Of a stretch of 64,000 nt of DNA, positions 18,495-26,252 are shown one piece after another. Under the pieces are notes generated by a model. That model saw only the letters and a list, made by a program, of their open reading frames with translations. It ran no database searches and was not told the origin of the DNA. Position numbers and translations under genes: made by a program. Every line of letters starts with the position of its first letter. The first letter of the stretch is position 1. The stretch is from positions 36,575-100,574 of the forward strand of contig JBCCTX010000001.1 in the NCBI GenBank assembly GCA_039197765.1, in the 5' to 3' direction. Source of the DNA: JBCCTX01 sp039197765. GTDB lineage: Bacteria > Bacteroidota > Bacteroidia > J057.

Positions 18495-20012
18495 ATGCGA
18501 GATAAAATTACCAAGCGAACCTTTCATCCAGATTTCTTTGACAGAAAAATTGACGAATCTGTTCAGGGAACCGCATATCAGGGAGTAGAAGAGCAGAAGG
18601 CCTCCGGTAGACTTGCCTTTATCGAGACCTATGGCTGTCAAATGAATTTTTCTGATACAGAGATTGTTGCCTCTATTTTGTCAGAAATGAATTATGGCTT
18701 TACCTCCAAGGAGGAGGAAGCTGATCTGGTCTTAATCAATACCTGTAGTATACGCGAAAACGCTGAAGCCAAAATATGGAATCGCCTTAAAAACCTTCGG
18801 AGGAAGAAAGTTGAGCGCCCCCATATGATGGTGGGAGTCCTAGGCTGTATGGCAGAGCGCCTAAAGGCAAAATTGCTAGAAGAGGAACAACTGGTCGACA
18901 TGGTTGTGGGGCCAGATGCTTACAGGGACCTACCCCGCTTAGTTGGAGAAATTTCCACCGGACAGAAAGCAGTAAACGTTTTGTTGTCACGGGAGGAAAC
19001 CTATGCAGATATTGCTCCGGTTAGGCTAGACTCCAATGGAGTATCAGCTTTTGTTACCATCATGCGAGGCTGTGACAACATGTGTTCATTTTGTGTAGTT
19101 CCCTTTACAAGAGGAAGAGAACGAAGTAGAGATCCCCAATCTATCCTCCGAGAGGTTAAAAATTTGGCAGATAGAGGGTATAAAGAGGTTACTTTATTGG
19201 GCCAAAATGTGGATTCTTACAAATGGTCTCCAGACAGTTCGCTAAAGGGGAAAGCCCAGATAGAAAAGTCAGTGAGGAGTGGGGGACAGGTAGAAACCAT
19301 CAATTTTGCGCAACTACTCGAACAAGTGGCTCAGGTAGATCCCCAAATGCGTATACGTTTTTCTACTTCACACCCCAAAGATATCACAGAGGAGGTACTC
19401 TGGACCATGGCTGCCTACGAAAATATATGTAACTACATTCACCTACCCCTCCAATCGGGGAGTGATCGTATACTTGAACAGATGAATAGGGGCTACTCTT
19501 TCGAATGGTACAAGCAAAAGGTCGATAGAATACGGGAGATTATTCCAGATTGTGCCATTTCGTCTGATATTATCACAGGATTTTGCTCTGAGACCGAGGC
19601 AGATCATCAAAAGACCTTGGAGATGGTGGCTTACGCACGATACTCTCATGCATACATGTTTGCCTATTCAGAGCGCCCGGGAACCATGGCAGCTAAAAAA
19701 TGGGAAGATGATATCCCATTAGCTGTGAAGAAAAGGCGCTTGGCTGAAGTTATAAAACTTCAACAACAAATCTCCTTGGAAGAAAACCAATCTGACATTG
19801 GAAAAGAATTCAAGGTATTAATTGAAGGGAATTCTAAGCGATCAGATCAGGATTTTTGTGGACGTAGTGATCAGAATAAAATGTTGGTGTTTCCTAAAAA
19901 TGGAACATCTTTCAGCCCGGGAGACTACGTTTGGGTAAGGGTAGATGAAGCGAGTAGTGCAACCTTGAAAGGGACCCTTTTAGGCGAAAGCCTTTCTAAG
20001 CAGACTATATGA
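18495..20012 (+). CDS. miaB: tRNA-2-methylthio-N6-dimethylallyladenosine synthase
   Basis: MiaB is a radical SAM enzyme that methylthiolates i6A37 in tRNAs reading UNN codons. I choose the ATG at 18495 (505 residues, MRDKITKRTF); the longer frame runs through a terminator. The N-terminal UPF0004 domain has the three cluster cysteines (ETYGCQMNF, NTCSIREN, VLGCMAER), the radical SAM CxxxCxxC motif is GCDNMCSFC, and a C-terminal TRAM domain follows. A TATATTTG promoter element ends 6 bp before the start. The stop overlaps the next gene's start (ATGA), implying coupling with the sigma-54 activator. Confidence 0.95.
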   Translation: MRDKITKRTFHPDFFDRKIDESVQGTAYQGVEEQKASGRLAFIETYGCQMNFSDTEIVASILSEMNYGFTSKEEEADLVLINTCSIRENAEAKIWNRLKNLRRKKVERPHMMVGVLGCMAERLKAKLLEEEQLVDMVVGPDAYRDLPRLVGEISTGQKAVNVLLSREETYADIAPVRLDSNGVSAFVTIMRGCDNMCSFCVVPFTRGRERSRDPQSILREVKNLADRGYKEVTLLGQNVDSYKWSPDSSLKGKAQIEKSVRSGGQVETINFAQLLEQVAQVDPQMRIRFSTSHPKDITEEVLWTMAAYENICNYIHLPLQSGSDRILEQMNRGYSFEWYKQKVDRIREIIPDCAISSDIITGFCSETEADHQKTLEMVAYARYSHAYMFAYSERPGTMAAKKWEDDIPLAVKKRRLAEVIKLQQQISLEENQSDIGKEFKVLIEGNSKRSDQDFCGRSDQNKMLVFPKNGTSFSPGDYVWVRVDEASSATLKGTLLGESLSKQTI

Positions 20013-21208
20013 ATATCCAACAAATAAAGCAGCGATATGGAGTTGTCGGAAACGATCCCATACTAAATACAGCGGTAGAGATGGCTATGCAGGTTGCCCC
20101 TACAGATGTTTCTGTATTGGTATATGGAGAAAATGGAACAGGTAAGGATGTCTTTTCACGGATTATTCACGACAATAGCAAAAGAAAACACAAGCGACTA
20201 ATGCCCATAAATACAGGGGCTATACCGGAAGGTACCTTAGACTCTGAACTATTTGGGCATAAGAAAGGCTCATTTACGTCGGCATACGAAGAGCGGAAAG
20301 GCTATTTTGAAGAGGCTGAGGCAGGGACCATCTTCTTGGATGAGATAGGGGAAATGCCCATGGCCACCCAGGCGCGTTTACTTCGTTTGTTGGAGAATGG
20401 CGAATTTCTCAAAGTCGGTTCCAGTGAAATACAGAAGGCAAACGTCCGGGTTATTGCAGCTACCAATAAAGACTTGATTGCCTTAATTCAGGAAGGGAAA
20501 TTTCGGCAAGACTTATATTTTCGATTGAATCGGATAACTATTTATATCCCTCCGCTTCGCGAAAGAGGAAGCGATATAGAATTATTGTTCAACTATTTTT
20601 CCCATGAGTTCGCCGATCAATACAGCAGGGAACCCTTAGTGTTAGCCCCTGAAGCCATCCCCCTGTTGTACCAATATCGGTGGCCCGGAAATGTGCGGGA
20701 ACTGCGAAATTTGGTAGAAAAGTTGGTTCTCTTGGTAAAGGGAGATTGGGTTTCGGAAGAAGATTTAAAGGAAAATCTGTTGATTCAAGATAGCTATTTA
20801 CCTAGTGTGGTTCACCTTCCCACCGACAATCTCCATGGACATGAAGAGCGTTATGCCAATTCGGAGAAGTTGGATGTGGATGCATTATACCAATTGATCT
20901 ACAACATGGGTAAAGAACTTAGCAAAGAGATTGCAGATCTTAAAAAGCTGCTATACGTAAGTTTACAAAACCACGATTTACCCAACGGCCAGTATGGAAA
21001 TAATCCGTATCCTTCGTACAACGTTGGTGAACCTGTTCCTGAGACTAGAGCCTTGCCAGAGTCTTTATCACTAGACCGAAAGCAGCGGGAGATGATTGTA
21101 AAAGCCTTGCAACGCCACGGAAATAATAGGAAAAAAGCCGCGGCAGATCTGGGAATTTCTGAGCGAACCCTTTATCGAAAAATTAAAAACTACGATATCA
21201 CGCTATAG
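20009..21208 (+). CDS. Sigma-54-dependent activator (AAA+ and Fis HTH, no receiver)
   Basis: The 399-residue protein lacks an N-terminal sensory domain and starts almost at once with the AAA+ domain: Walker A GENGTGKD (40-47), ELFGHKKGSFTSA (80-92), Walker B TIFLDEIGEM near 108-117, R-finger region and WPGNVREL. A linker of about 80 residues leads to a Fis-type helix-turn-helix at 370-398 (NRKKAAADLGISERTLYRK). The sigma-54 contact loop reads GSFTSA rather than GAFTGA. It overlaps miaB by 4 bp, and precedes the lptE-like gene, an order common in Bacteroidota. The regulon is unknown. Confidence 0.93.
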   Translation: MNIQQIKQRYGVVGNDPILNTAVEMAMQVAPTDVSVLVYGENGTGKDVFSRIIHDNSKRKHKRLMPINTGAIPEGTLDSELFGHKKGSFTSAYEERKGYFEEAEAGTIFLDEIGEMPMATQARLLRLLENGEFLKVGSSEIQKANVRVIAATNKDLIALIQEGKFRQDLYFRLNRITIYIPPLRERGSDIELLFNYFSHEFADQYSREPLVLAPEAIPLLYQYRWPGNVRELRNLVEKLVLLVKGDWVSEEDLKENLLIQDSYLPSVVHLPTDNLHGHEERYANSEKLDVDALYQLIYNMGKELSKEIADLKKLLYVSLQNHDLPNGQYGNNPYPSYNVGEPVPETRALPESLSLDRKQREMIVKALQRHGNNRKKAAADLGISERTLYRKIKNYDITL

Positions 21209-21250
21209 GATGATACAACGATTGACCAGGACACAGTGTACTTTAATTCT

Positions 21251-21787
21251 ATGATAAAAAACTACCGCATACCCTACGTATTCTTTCTGCTGAGTATAGG
21301 AATCCTATCAGGCTGTAGTGTCAAATTCAACCTCACAGGAGGAACGGTTGACCCACGCCTTCAAACTCTGTCTGTTGAAACTTTCGGCAATGAGGCGCCT
21401 ATAGTTGTTCCCTTTTTGGCCATTGAAGTAACCAATCAATTACAGGATCGCTTCCTTTCTCAATCTAGACTTTCTCTTACTACAGGAGATGCAGATGTGC
21501 AGATTAGTGGCCGAATTACAAATTATGCCATTACTCCTGTAGCTATTTCTGCAAGCAGTGATCCAAATCAGGAGCGGTTTACAGCCTCTCAGAATAGACT
21601 TACAATAGCTATCTCTGTAAAGTTTGATAATACCATTGACCCCAATGAGAGCTGGGAACAGTCCTTCTCAGGCTTTGTAGACTTTAACAGTGAATTGGAC
21701 TTTGCTAGCATTGAACGAGACAGAGTCGATGAAATTTTGGAACAATTGACCCAAGATGTATTTAACAAATCTATTGGAAAATGGTAG
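21251..21787 (+). CDS. lptE: LptE-like lipoprotein
   Basis: I use the ATG at 21251 (178 residues) rather than the upstream GTG. A lipoprotein signal ends at GILSGC. The body is a small alpha/beta protein with FGNEAPIVVPFLAIEVTNQLQDRF and DADVQISGRITNYAITPV, the pattern of the Bacteroidota LptE family. LptE plugs the LptD barrel and helps insert lipopolysaccharide in the outer membrane. The position between the sigma-54 activator and the secG block is the usual one, and supports the call more than any single motif. Confidence 0.75.
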   Translation: MIKNYRIPYVFFLLSIGILSGCSVKFNLTGGTVDPRLQTLSVETFGNEAPIVVPFLAIEVTNQLQDRFLSQSRLSLTTGDADVQISGRITNYAITPVAISASSDPNQERFTASQNRLTIAISVKFDNTIDPNESWEQSFSGFVDFNSELDFASIERDRVDEILEQLTQDVFNKSIGKW

Positions 21788-21900
21788 ACAGGGGGAGTTT
21801 AGGTACTAGGGCATAGGGAGTAAGTAATAGGTAGTAGGTAGGAAGTGAGAGCTAAAGCGTGCTGCAATTAACTATTTAATAATTTTCATTAAATTATAGA

Positions 21901-22713
21901 ATGAATCCACTGGAATTATACCAGAAGATACTCAATCAACGTCTTAATACGTTGGAAGATGATCAGGTGGAAGCCTGGATTCGGCAATACCCTTATTTTC
22001 CCCTTCCATATTTTCTCAAGGCTCGTCAGTCCAAGGACAAGGTAGACTTGTTCAAAGCTTCACTTTATGCTACTAATAGATTTCTGCTCAAGCGATTTAT
22101 GGATGGTTCTATTATTCTTCAGGAACAAAACTTTGGCGAAGTAGTCGCAGAGCATATACGTAAGTCTACTCGACCGTTTTCTCTTGGAGAAAATGATACC
22201 TTCTCTGTAGTGGATTTTGACAGCATTCACCCTGATGAGGAGACGCAAAATATCCCTTTCTGCCATATCGTAGAAAAACCTACTTATGTAGATAATTTCC
22301 TCAACTGGGAAGTCAAGGTGAGAACCTTAAAATATCTCTATTTAGTAGAGGAGGTGGATCAGCAGATCCAAAAGTATACTTCTTCCAGAGGTACAGGTTC
22401 AACGACTCATACGAAAAGTGTCAATGGAGAATCTACTCATACTACCACAGCCAAACAAGCCCTTTTAGACCAGTTTCTGAATGAGGTTCCTAAGCTCAAA
22501 AACAACCTAGGTAGAGAAATCCCCACAATGGACCAGGGAGTTCTAGCCAGTCTGGAAGAAGATGAGGAAATGGTAAGTGAAACCTTGGCACATTTACACC
22601 TCATGCAACAAAACTATGGGGAAGCCATACGAATTTATGAAAAACTAAGCTTGTTATTCCCTGAGAAAAAAGCTTATTTTGCAAATCAAATTCACATGAT
22701 AAAGAACGCATAA
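21901..22713 (+). CDS. TPR-like protein of the secG locus
   Basis: A cytoplasmic protein of 270 residues with no signal peptide. The C-terminus has one recognisable TPR-like unit (LAHLHLMQQNYGEAIRIYEKLSLLFPEKKAYFANQI). The N-terminus LYQKILNQRLNTLEDDQVEAWIRQYPYFP is a short helical motif seen in the equivalent gene of other Bacteroidota. Function is unknown; the constant position before secG hints at a role near protein export or envelope assembly. The stop overlaps the secG start by one base (TAATG). A spacer of 113 bp upstream holds low-complexity AGTA-rich sequence. Confidence 0.85.
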   Translation: MNPLELYQKILNQRLNTLEDDQVEAWIRQYPYFPLPYFLKARQSKDKVDLFKASLYATNRFLLKRFMDGSIILQEQNFGEVVAEHIRKSTRPFSLGENDTFSVVDFDSIHPDEETQNIPFCHIVEKPTYVDNFLNWEVKVRTLKYLYLVEEVDQQIQKYTSSRGTGSTTHTKSVNGESTHTTTAKQALLDQFLNEVPKLKNNLGREIPTMDQGVLASLEEDEEMVSETLAHLHLMQQNYGEAIRIYEKLSLLFPEKKAYFANQIHMIKNA

Positions 22714-23087
22714 TGTTTTTAGCACTAGGAATTTTATCTGTATTGATCGCCGTGTTGTTGATCCTTGCTGTTGTTATCCAAAACAGTAAGGGAGGGGGAT
22801 TGTCTTCTACCTTTGGAGGAGGAGTAAGTGGCGCTTCTCAGCTTTTTGGTGCTAGGAGAAGTAATGAGATGATCGAAAAAATAACCTGGTACCTAGCAGG
22901 AGCACTCGCCCTCATTGCATTCGTTGCGAATGTTATAGGTGCTTCTTATTCCAACCGTGTGGAAACCCTACGTATGGAGGAAGCGATTGAAGGGGGAGTA
23001 CAATACAATGCCAATCCCAATACGCTAATCAATCCTGACGATATTCAAGCTTTCCCAGCTCCTGAAGCAGAGTCAGAAGGAGAATAA
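22713..23087 (+). CDS. secG: Preprotein translocase subunit SecG
   Basis: SecG supports the SecYEG channel. The 124-residue protein has two membrane helices (1-23 and 52-73) separated by the conserved glycine-rich cytosolic loop QNSKGGGLSSTFGGGVSGASQLFGARRS. The C-terminal tail of about 50 acidic residues is longer than in E. coli, as is usual in Bacteroidota. It ends a four-gene run starting at the sigma-54 activator, and is convergent with the hypothetical gene at 23095. Confidence 0.93.
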   Translation: MFLALGILSVLIAVLLILAVVIQNSKGGGLSSTFGGGVSGASQLFGARRSNEMIEKITWYLAGALALIAFVANVIGASYSNRVETLRMEEAIEGGVQYNANPNTLINPDDIQAFPAPEAESEGE

Positions 23088-23094
23088 TCTTCTA

Positions 23095-23589
23095 CTACTC
23101 GGTACTGGAGAGACCTCCCAGTACCCCTTTTAATTGATCTAGTACCTTTCCACCAGAGTTGTTGACCAAACACTTTCGGATTTCTTTTCTTTTATTCCTC
23201 ATGCTGGTTTGGATCTCTTCCTCAATCCGTTCTGGATCTTGATTCGCTTGAGATATTTCTGATGTACTCAGACGCGAATGGATATCTTGAAATACAGGAC
23301 CAATTACGCATGTACATTTTACCTTGTCGGCTTTTTCATCTTGGCAGTGTATCTGCATCATATTGCTTAGATCTGCGTCCTTGAACAGGGCTTGGGTACC
23401 TTTATCTTTTAATCCATCTACTGTTCCTCCCTGCCAAAAGTAGAAGGCTAACCCCAATACGATAACAGTTAGAATGAGTTTAATAGCCGACTTAGCTACT
23501 CGAAAAAAAATGTAAACCAAGGCAATAACTACTGCAATGGCAATGATCGAATTGGTGGGGTTGTCTGTAAGAGAAGATATATCAAACAT
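23095..23589 (-). CDS. Small membrane protein, unknown function
   Basis: A 164-residue protein with two close membrane helices in the first 50 residues (IIAIAVVIALVYIFF and LILTVIVLGLAFYFW), the second leading to an extracytoplasmic domain. That domain has cysteines in MMQIHCQDEKADKVKCTC and CLVNNSGG that could form disulfides. I do not recognise the family. It is convergent with secG, 7 bp apart. A shared terminator is not evident. Confidence 0.75.
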   Translation of the reverse strand: MFDISSLTDNPTNSIIAIAVVIALVYIFFRVAKSAIKLILTVIVLGLAFYFWQGGTVDGLKDKGTQALFKDADLSNMMQIHCQDEKADKVKCTCVIGPVFQDIHSRLSTSEISQANQDPERIEEEIQTSMRNKRKEIRKCLVNNSGGKVLDQLKGVLGGLSSTE

Positions 23590-23658
23590 GTTTTTATTTA
23601 TTGATGAAAAAAGTAATTTATAAAAAAAGGACTACTATTCCCTGCAAGATGTTGTAAC

Positions 23659-23874
23659 CTATTCAATAATCTCTCCGTTTCTCAAAGTGAATTTTAAAAC
23701 TAGATAAGTGATCGTAAAGTAAGGACATAGAAAAATGTTGACCCATTCGGGAGGGAGAATAACCCTGTCCGAATAATTTTTTGGCTGTTTTGCCAAAAAA
23801 ATCCCAACATTAACAAAAATACCTGATACCTTATAGATATATTTTTGAAAAGGACTTGAGATGCCGATATTCAT
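23659..23874 (-). CDS. Possible small hydrophobic protein (doubtful)
   Basis: A 71-codon frame with an ATG start; the translated product has two moderately hydrophobic segments (IFVNVGIFLA and IFLCPYFTITYLVLKF). No family or promoter supports it and base composition is AT-rich like non-coding sequence nearby. It may be noise. Confidence 0.2.
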   Translation of the reverse strand: MNIGISSPFQKYIYKVSGIFVNVGIFLAKQPKNYSDRVILPPEWVNIFLCPYFTITYLVLKFTLRNGEIIE

Positions 23875-23939
23875 AATTATTTGTAATTCAGGAATTTACC
23901 AATGATTCAAGATTAAATTTTTGAGTCTGAAAAAAAAGC

Positions 23940-23969
23940 TTGACTTTTTGGTTGAAAATTCTATCTTTG
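23940..23969 (+). promoter_or_regulatory. Bacteroidota promoter of the DUF2795/ABC operon
   Basis: TTG at 23940-23942, a 19 bp spacer and TATCTTTG at 23962-23969 match TTG-N19-TAnnTTTG exactly. The ATG follows at 23998. Confidence 0.8.
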
Positions 23970-23997
23970 CGGCACTTTAAAATTGTTGTGTTGAATT

Positions 23998-24219
23998 ATG
24001 TATTGGACGCTTGAATTAGCCGTTTACCTTGAGGATGCTCCGTGGCCAGCCACAAAAGAGGAACTCATAGATTTTGCATTAAGATCTGGAGCACCTATGG
24101 AGGTAGTTGAAAATCTCCAGGATCTTCCTGATGAAGATTACACGTTTGAAAATATTGAAGAGATTTGGCCGGATTACCCTTCCAAAGAGGATTTTCTGTT
24201 CAATGAAGATGAATATTGA
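23998..24219 (+). CDS. DUF2795-like small acidic protein
   Basis: A 73-residue acidic protein, MYWTLELAVYLEDAPWPATKEELIDFA at the N-terminus, resembling the DUF2795 family in which the segment WPATKEELIDFAxxxGAP recurs. A strong promoter lies 28 bp upstream. The end is rich in Asp and Glu. The stop codon overlaps the start of the ABC ATPase gene (TTGA), so the two are translationally coupled. Function of the family is unknown to me. Confidence 0.85.
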   Translation: MYWTLELAVYLEDAPWPATKEELIDFALRSGAPMEVVENLQDLPDEDYTFENIEEIWPDYPSKEDFLFNEDEY

Positions 24220-24944
24220 CCAATGCCTTGACCATTACACTTAAGGATGTTAGCGTTTCCTTGGGGGAAGAACTAGTGCTAAAAAGCATAGGTTTATCCA
24301 TTGATCAAGGCTTGAGCTTCATCTTGGGCTTAAATGGATCGGGTAAGACCACCTTGCTGAATTGTTTGAGTAAGAGTGTTCCCTACAAAGGAGATATTTC
24401 TATTCTGGGTACCTCTATCCAAAAGATGTCTCCCAAAGAATTTGCCCGCACCGTCTCTATTGTCCACCAAAAATGGTCGATCCCCTTTAGAATTTCTGTA
24501 TTTGACTTCGTTCTTATGGGGCGCTTCCCCTACCTCAATTGGTTAGGAAGTTATTCAAAGTTGGACAGAGGGCTCGTTCTCAGAAATCTTGAGCAGCTTC
24601 AGATTGAACACCTTAAAAATAGGTTCATTGATCAAGTATCTGGGGGGGAACTGCAAAGGGTCTTTCTTTGTAGAGCATTGGCCCAGGATTCTCCCATCAT
24701 GTTATTAGACGAGCCCGCTCAATCGCTGGACCCTCCGGGTAAAAAGGACCTTTATCTCCTGCTAAAGAAATTGGCTCAGAAAGGCAAAACCATCATTTGT
24801 ACCACCCATGATATTGAAACCCTACCCCTTAGGGGAAGTCAAGTCATTGGTATTCGAGGGGGAAAGGTGGTTTTTAAGGGAAAGGTAGATTCCCTAAGCC
24901 CAGAGGTTCAATTCCAAATCTATGAAAGTCATTTGATGAATTGA
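24216..24944 (+). CDS. ABC transporter ATP-binding protein, FecE/BtuD-like, orphan
   Basis: A 242-residue ATPase subunit with Walker A GLNGSGKTT (38-46), Q-loop in HQKWSIPF, signature SGGELQRV (143 on), Walker B IMLLDEPAQS (161 on) and switch H198 in CTTHD. Similarity is to the iron-siderophore, haem and vitamin B12 group (MGRFPYLNWLG fits that group's MGRxPh segment). The start is a TTG overlapping the previous stop, since no ATG is nearby. No permease or binding protein is within 20 kb, so it either serves a distant importer or a different role. Confidence 0.88.
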   Translation: MTNALTITLKDVSVSLGEELVLKSIGLSIDQGLSFILGLNGSGKTTLLNCLSKSVPYKGDISILGTSIQKMSPKEFARTVSIVHQKWSIPFRISVFDFVLMGRFPYLNWLGSYSKLDRGLVLRNLEQLQIEHLKNRFIDQVSGGELQRVFLCRALAQDSPIMLLDEPAQSLDPPGKKDLYLLLKKLAQKGKTIICTTHDIETLPLRGSQVIGIRGGKVVFKGKVDSLSPEVQFQIYESHLMN

Positions 24945-24954
24945 TCCAATCAAT

Positions 24955-24984
24955 ATCCTTTTAACAAGAAGGATCTTTTTTCTT
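24955..24984 (+). terminator. Terminator after the ABC ATPase gene
   Basis: ATCCTT (24955-24960) pairs with AAGGAT (24969-24974), followed by CTTTTTTCTT. The 6 bp stem is short, but position and T run fit. Confidence 0.6.
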
Positions 24985-25448
24985 AAAAATCTATTTTTTA
25001 TGGAATTAATTGAGATAAAAAACTTGTTTTTCTTGATAAAAGTATAGTATCTTGAAGTAGAAATTAGCTGCAAGTTTATTCATTTTTCCAGAGGAAAGAT
25101 TTACACAATTTGGTGTTGCACAGGTATCCATACCTATAAGGTTTAACGGTCTATTTCTCTCCCATTTTACGTGCTTGTAACTAATTTTCTCTGTCCAAAA
25201 GCAGAGTCCGATTAGACGTTTATGCAGGTTAATCTGTGAGTATATAAACAAAGAATACCCTTTATCAGTGGTTCACATTTTTGGGAGTACACAACCGTGT
25301 ACTCCCTTGTATATTAATAAGGTCCCGAATGCTTACAGCAGCATGATCAGAAAAGAATTCAAGGCTTTTCCACTTAGAAATCTGCTAGCATTGATATAGA
25401 TTATGGGCTTTTTTCCTAACTTAAAAGAATTCTGTTCAACACAAAGCT
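24985..25448. other. AT-rich intergenic region with a perfect hairpin
   Basis: About 460 bp without a supported gene. An 81-codon minus-strand frame at 25006-25251 is AT-rich and without motif. At 25283-25306 a perfect 10 bp stem (GGGAGTACAC / GTGTACTCCC) closes on an AACC loop; weak T runs follow on the plus strand. It may be a terminator or part of a small RNA. Confidence 0.5.
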
Positions 25449-26192
25449 ATGTGGAAAGTACTTAGTCTGTTGGGGATCTACTTACATTTTTTCCAAGGAT
25501 TGTTGGGACAGGGAACCTATCAGATTTATCAAAATGCCTCTATACTTGCAGCAGCTGATACCTTGGAACAACGACTGTCCCGGTTGGAACGTAAGAAAAT
25601 TGTCTTACCTCAAGTATTTATCAATCCCAACCTATCTACTAATGCGCGCTTTGAAAACCATACGATCTACCTCGGACCCCTTCAAAGAGACTTTCACACG
25701 GTAGGGGATACCTTGAGTCTTATCTATCATGAGTACCTCCATAAGGTGTTCTGGGAAGCGCAGCGATTCCCCTTCCAGTTCGATTCTACAGGAACCCCCG
25801 TTCAGTGGGATACAGGTACCTTTTATACCTATATACCCCCCAAAGCACAAACGGAGCGCGACCTTGAAAACTTGCGATTTTACTACCAACGGGAGGAGCC
25901 TGAGCTCATGGGGGCAGCGCTGGAAGCGCGTTTGGCAAAAATGAAACAAGTGTTGAGCCAACCCCAGCAGATTCCCTTTGTCTATGCACCTTCAAACTTG
26001 ACCTTAGAAGAGATTGAAGCCTATAAGGGGCAGTTACAAGGAGAGAAATTGGGGCTGTATTCGCTCAGCCCTACTGCAAAAAAATCTATTGAGTTTCGCC
26101 TGTATCAACTCAAGCAAACCTATGAATTGCGTCGGGCCTATGAGGAGGAAAATGGGTTGGGGAGAGATGGAGGAAGCGTAAATGGGGAATAG
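25449..26192 (+). CDS. Secreted protein with HExxH metallopeptidase motif
   Basis: A 247-residue protein with a signal peptide (MWKVLSLLGIYLHFFQGLLGQG). The segment LSLIYHEYLHKVFW holds H94-E95-x-x-H98, the zinc-binding motif of zincin peptidases, set in a helix-like context. The remainder is charged and helical with no family I recognise, so substrate is unknown. It may be a peptidase remnant or a non-enzymatic relative. The gene ends in a copy of the AGTCC-type repeat and is convergent with the DUF2779 nuclease. Confidence 0.7.
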   Translation: MWKVLSLLGIYLHFFQGLLGQGTYQIYQNASILAAADTLEQRLSRLERKKIVLPQVFINPNLSTNARFENHTIYLGPLQRDFHTVGDTLSLIYHEYLHKVFWEAQRFPFQFDSTGTPVQWDTGTFYTYIPPKAQTERDLENLRFYYQREEPELMGAALEARLAKMKQVLSQPQQIPFVYAPSNLTLEEIEAYKGQLQGEKLGLYSLSPTAKKSIEFRLYQLKQTYELRRAYEEENGLGRDGGSVNGE

Positions 26193-26252
26193 AAAGTAGT
26201 CCGTAGTTAGATGGTCAGTAGTCCGTAGTAACCTTTGATTAGAGATCAAAGT
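26192..26252. repeat. AGTCC-type dispersed repeat with hairpin
   Basis: The region between two convergent genes holds GTAGTCCGTAGTAACC units followed by CTTTGAT (26233-26239) pairing with ATCAAAG (26245-26251). The minus-strand stop of the next gene (26246-26248) lies inside the hairpin. It is near identical to the last unit at 50251-50272. Confidence 0.75.

Noticed and set aside
25006..25251. 81-codon minus-strand frame
   Set aside because: AT-rich, no motif, and lies in a region without promoters.
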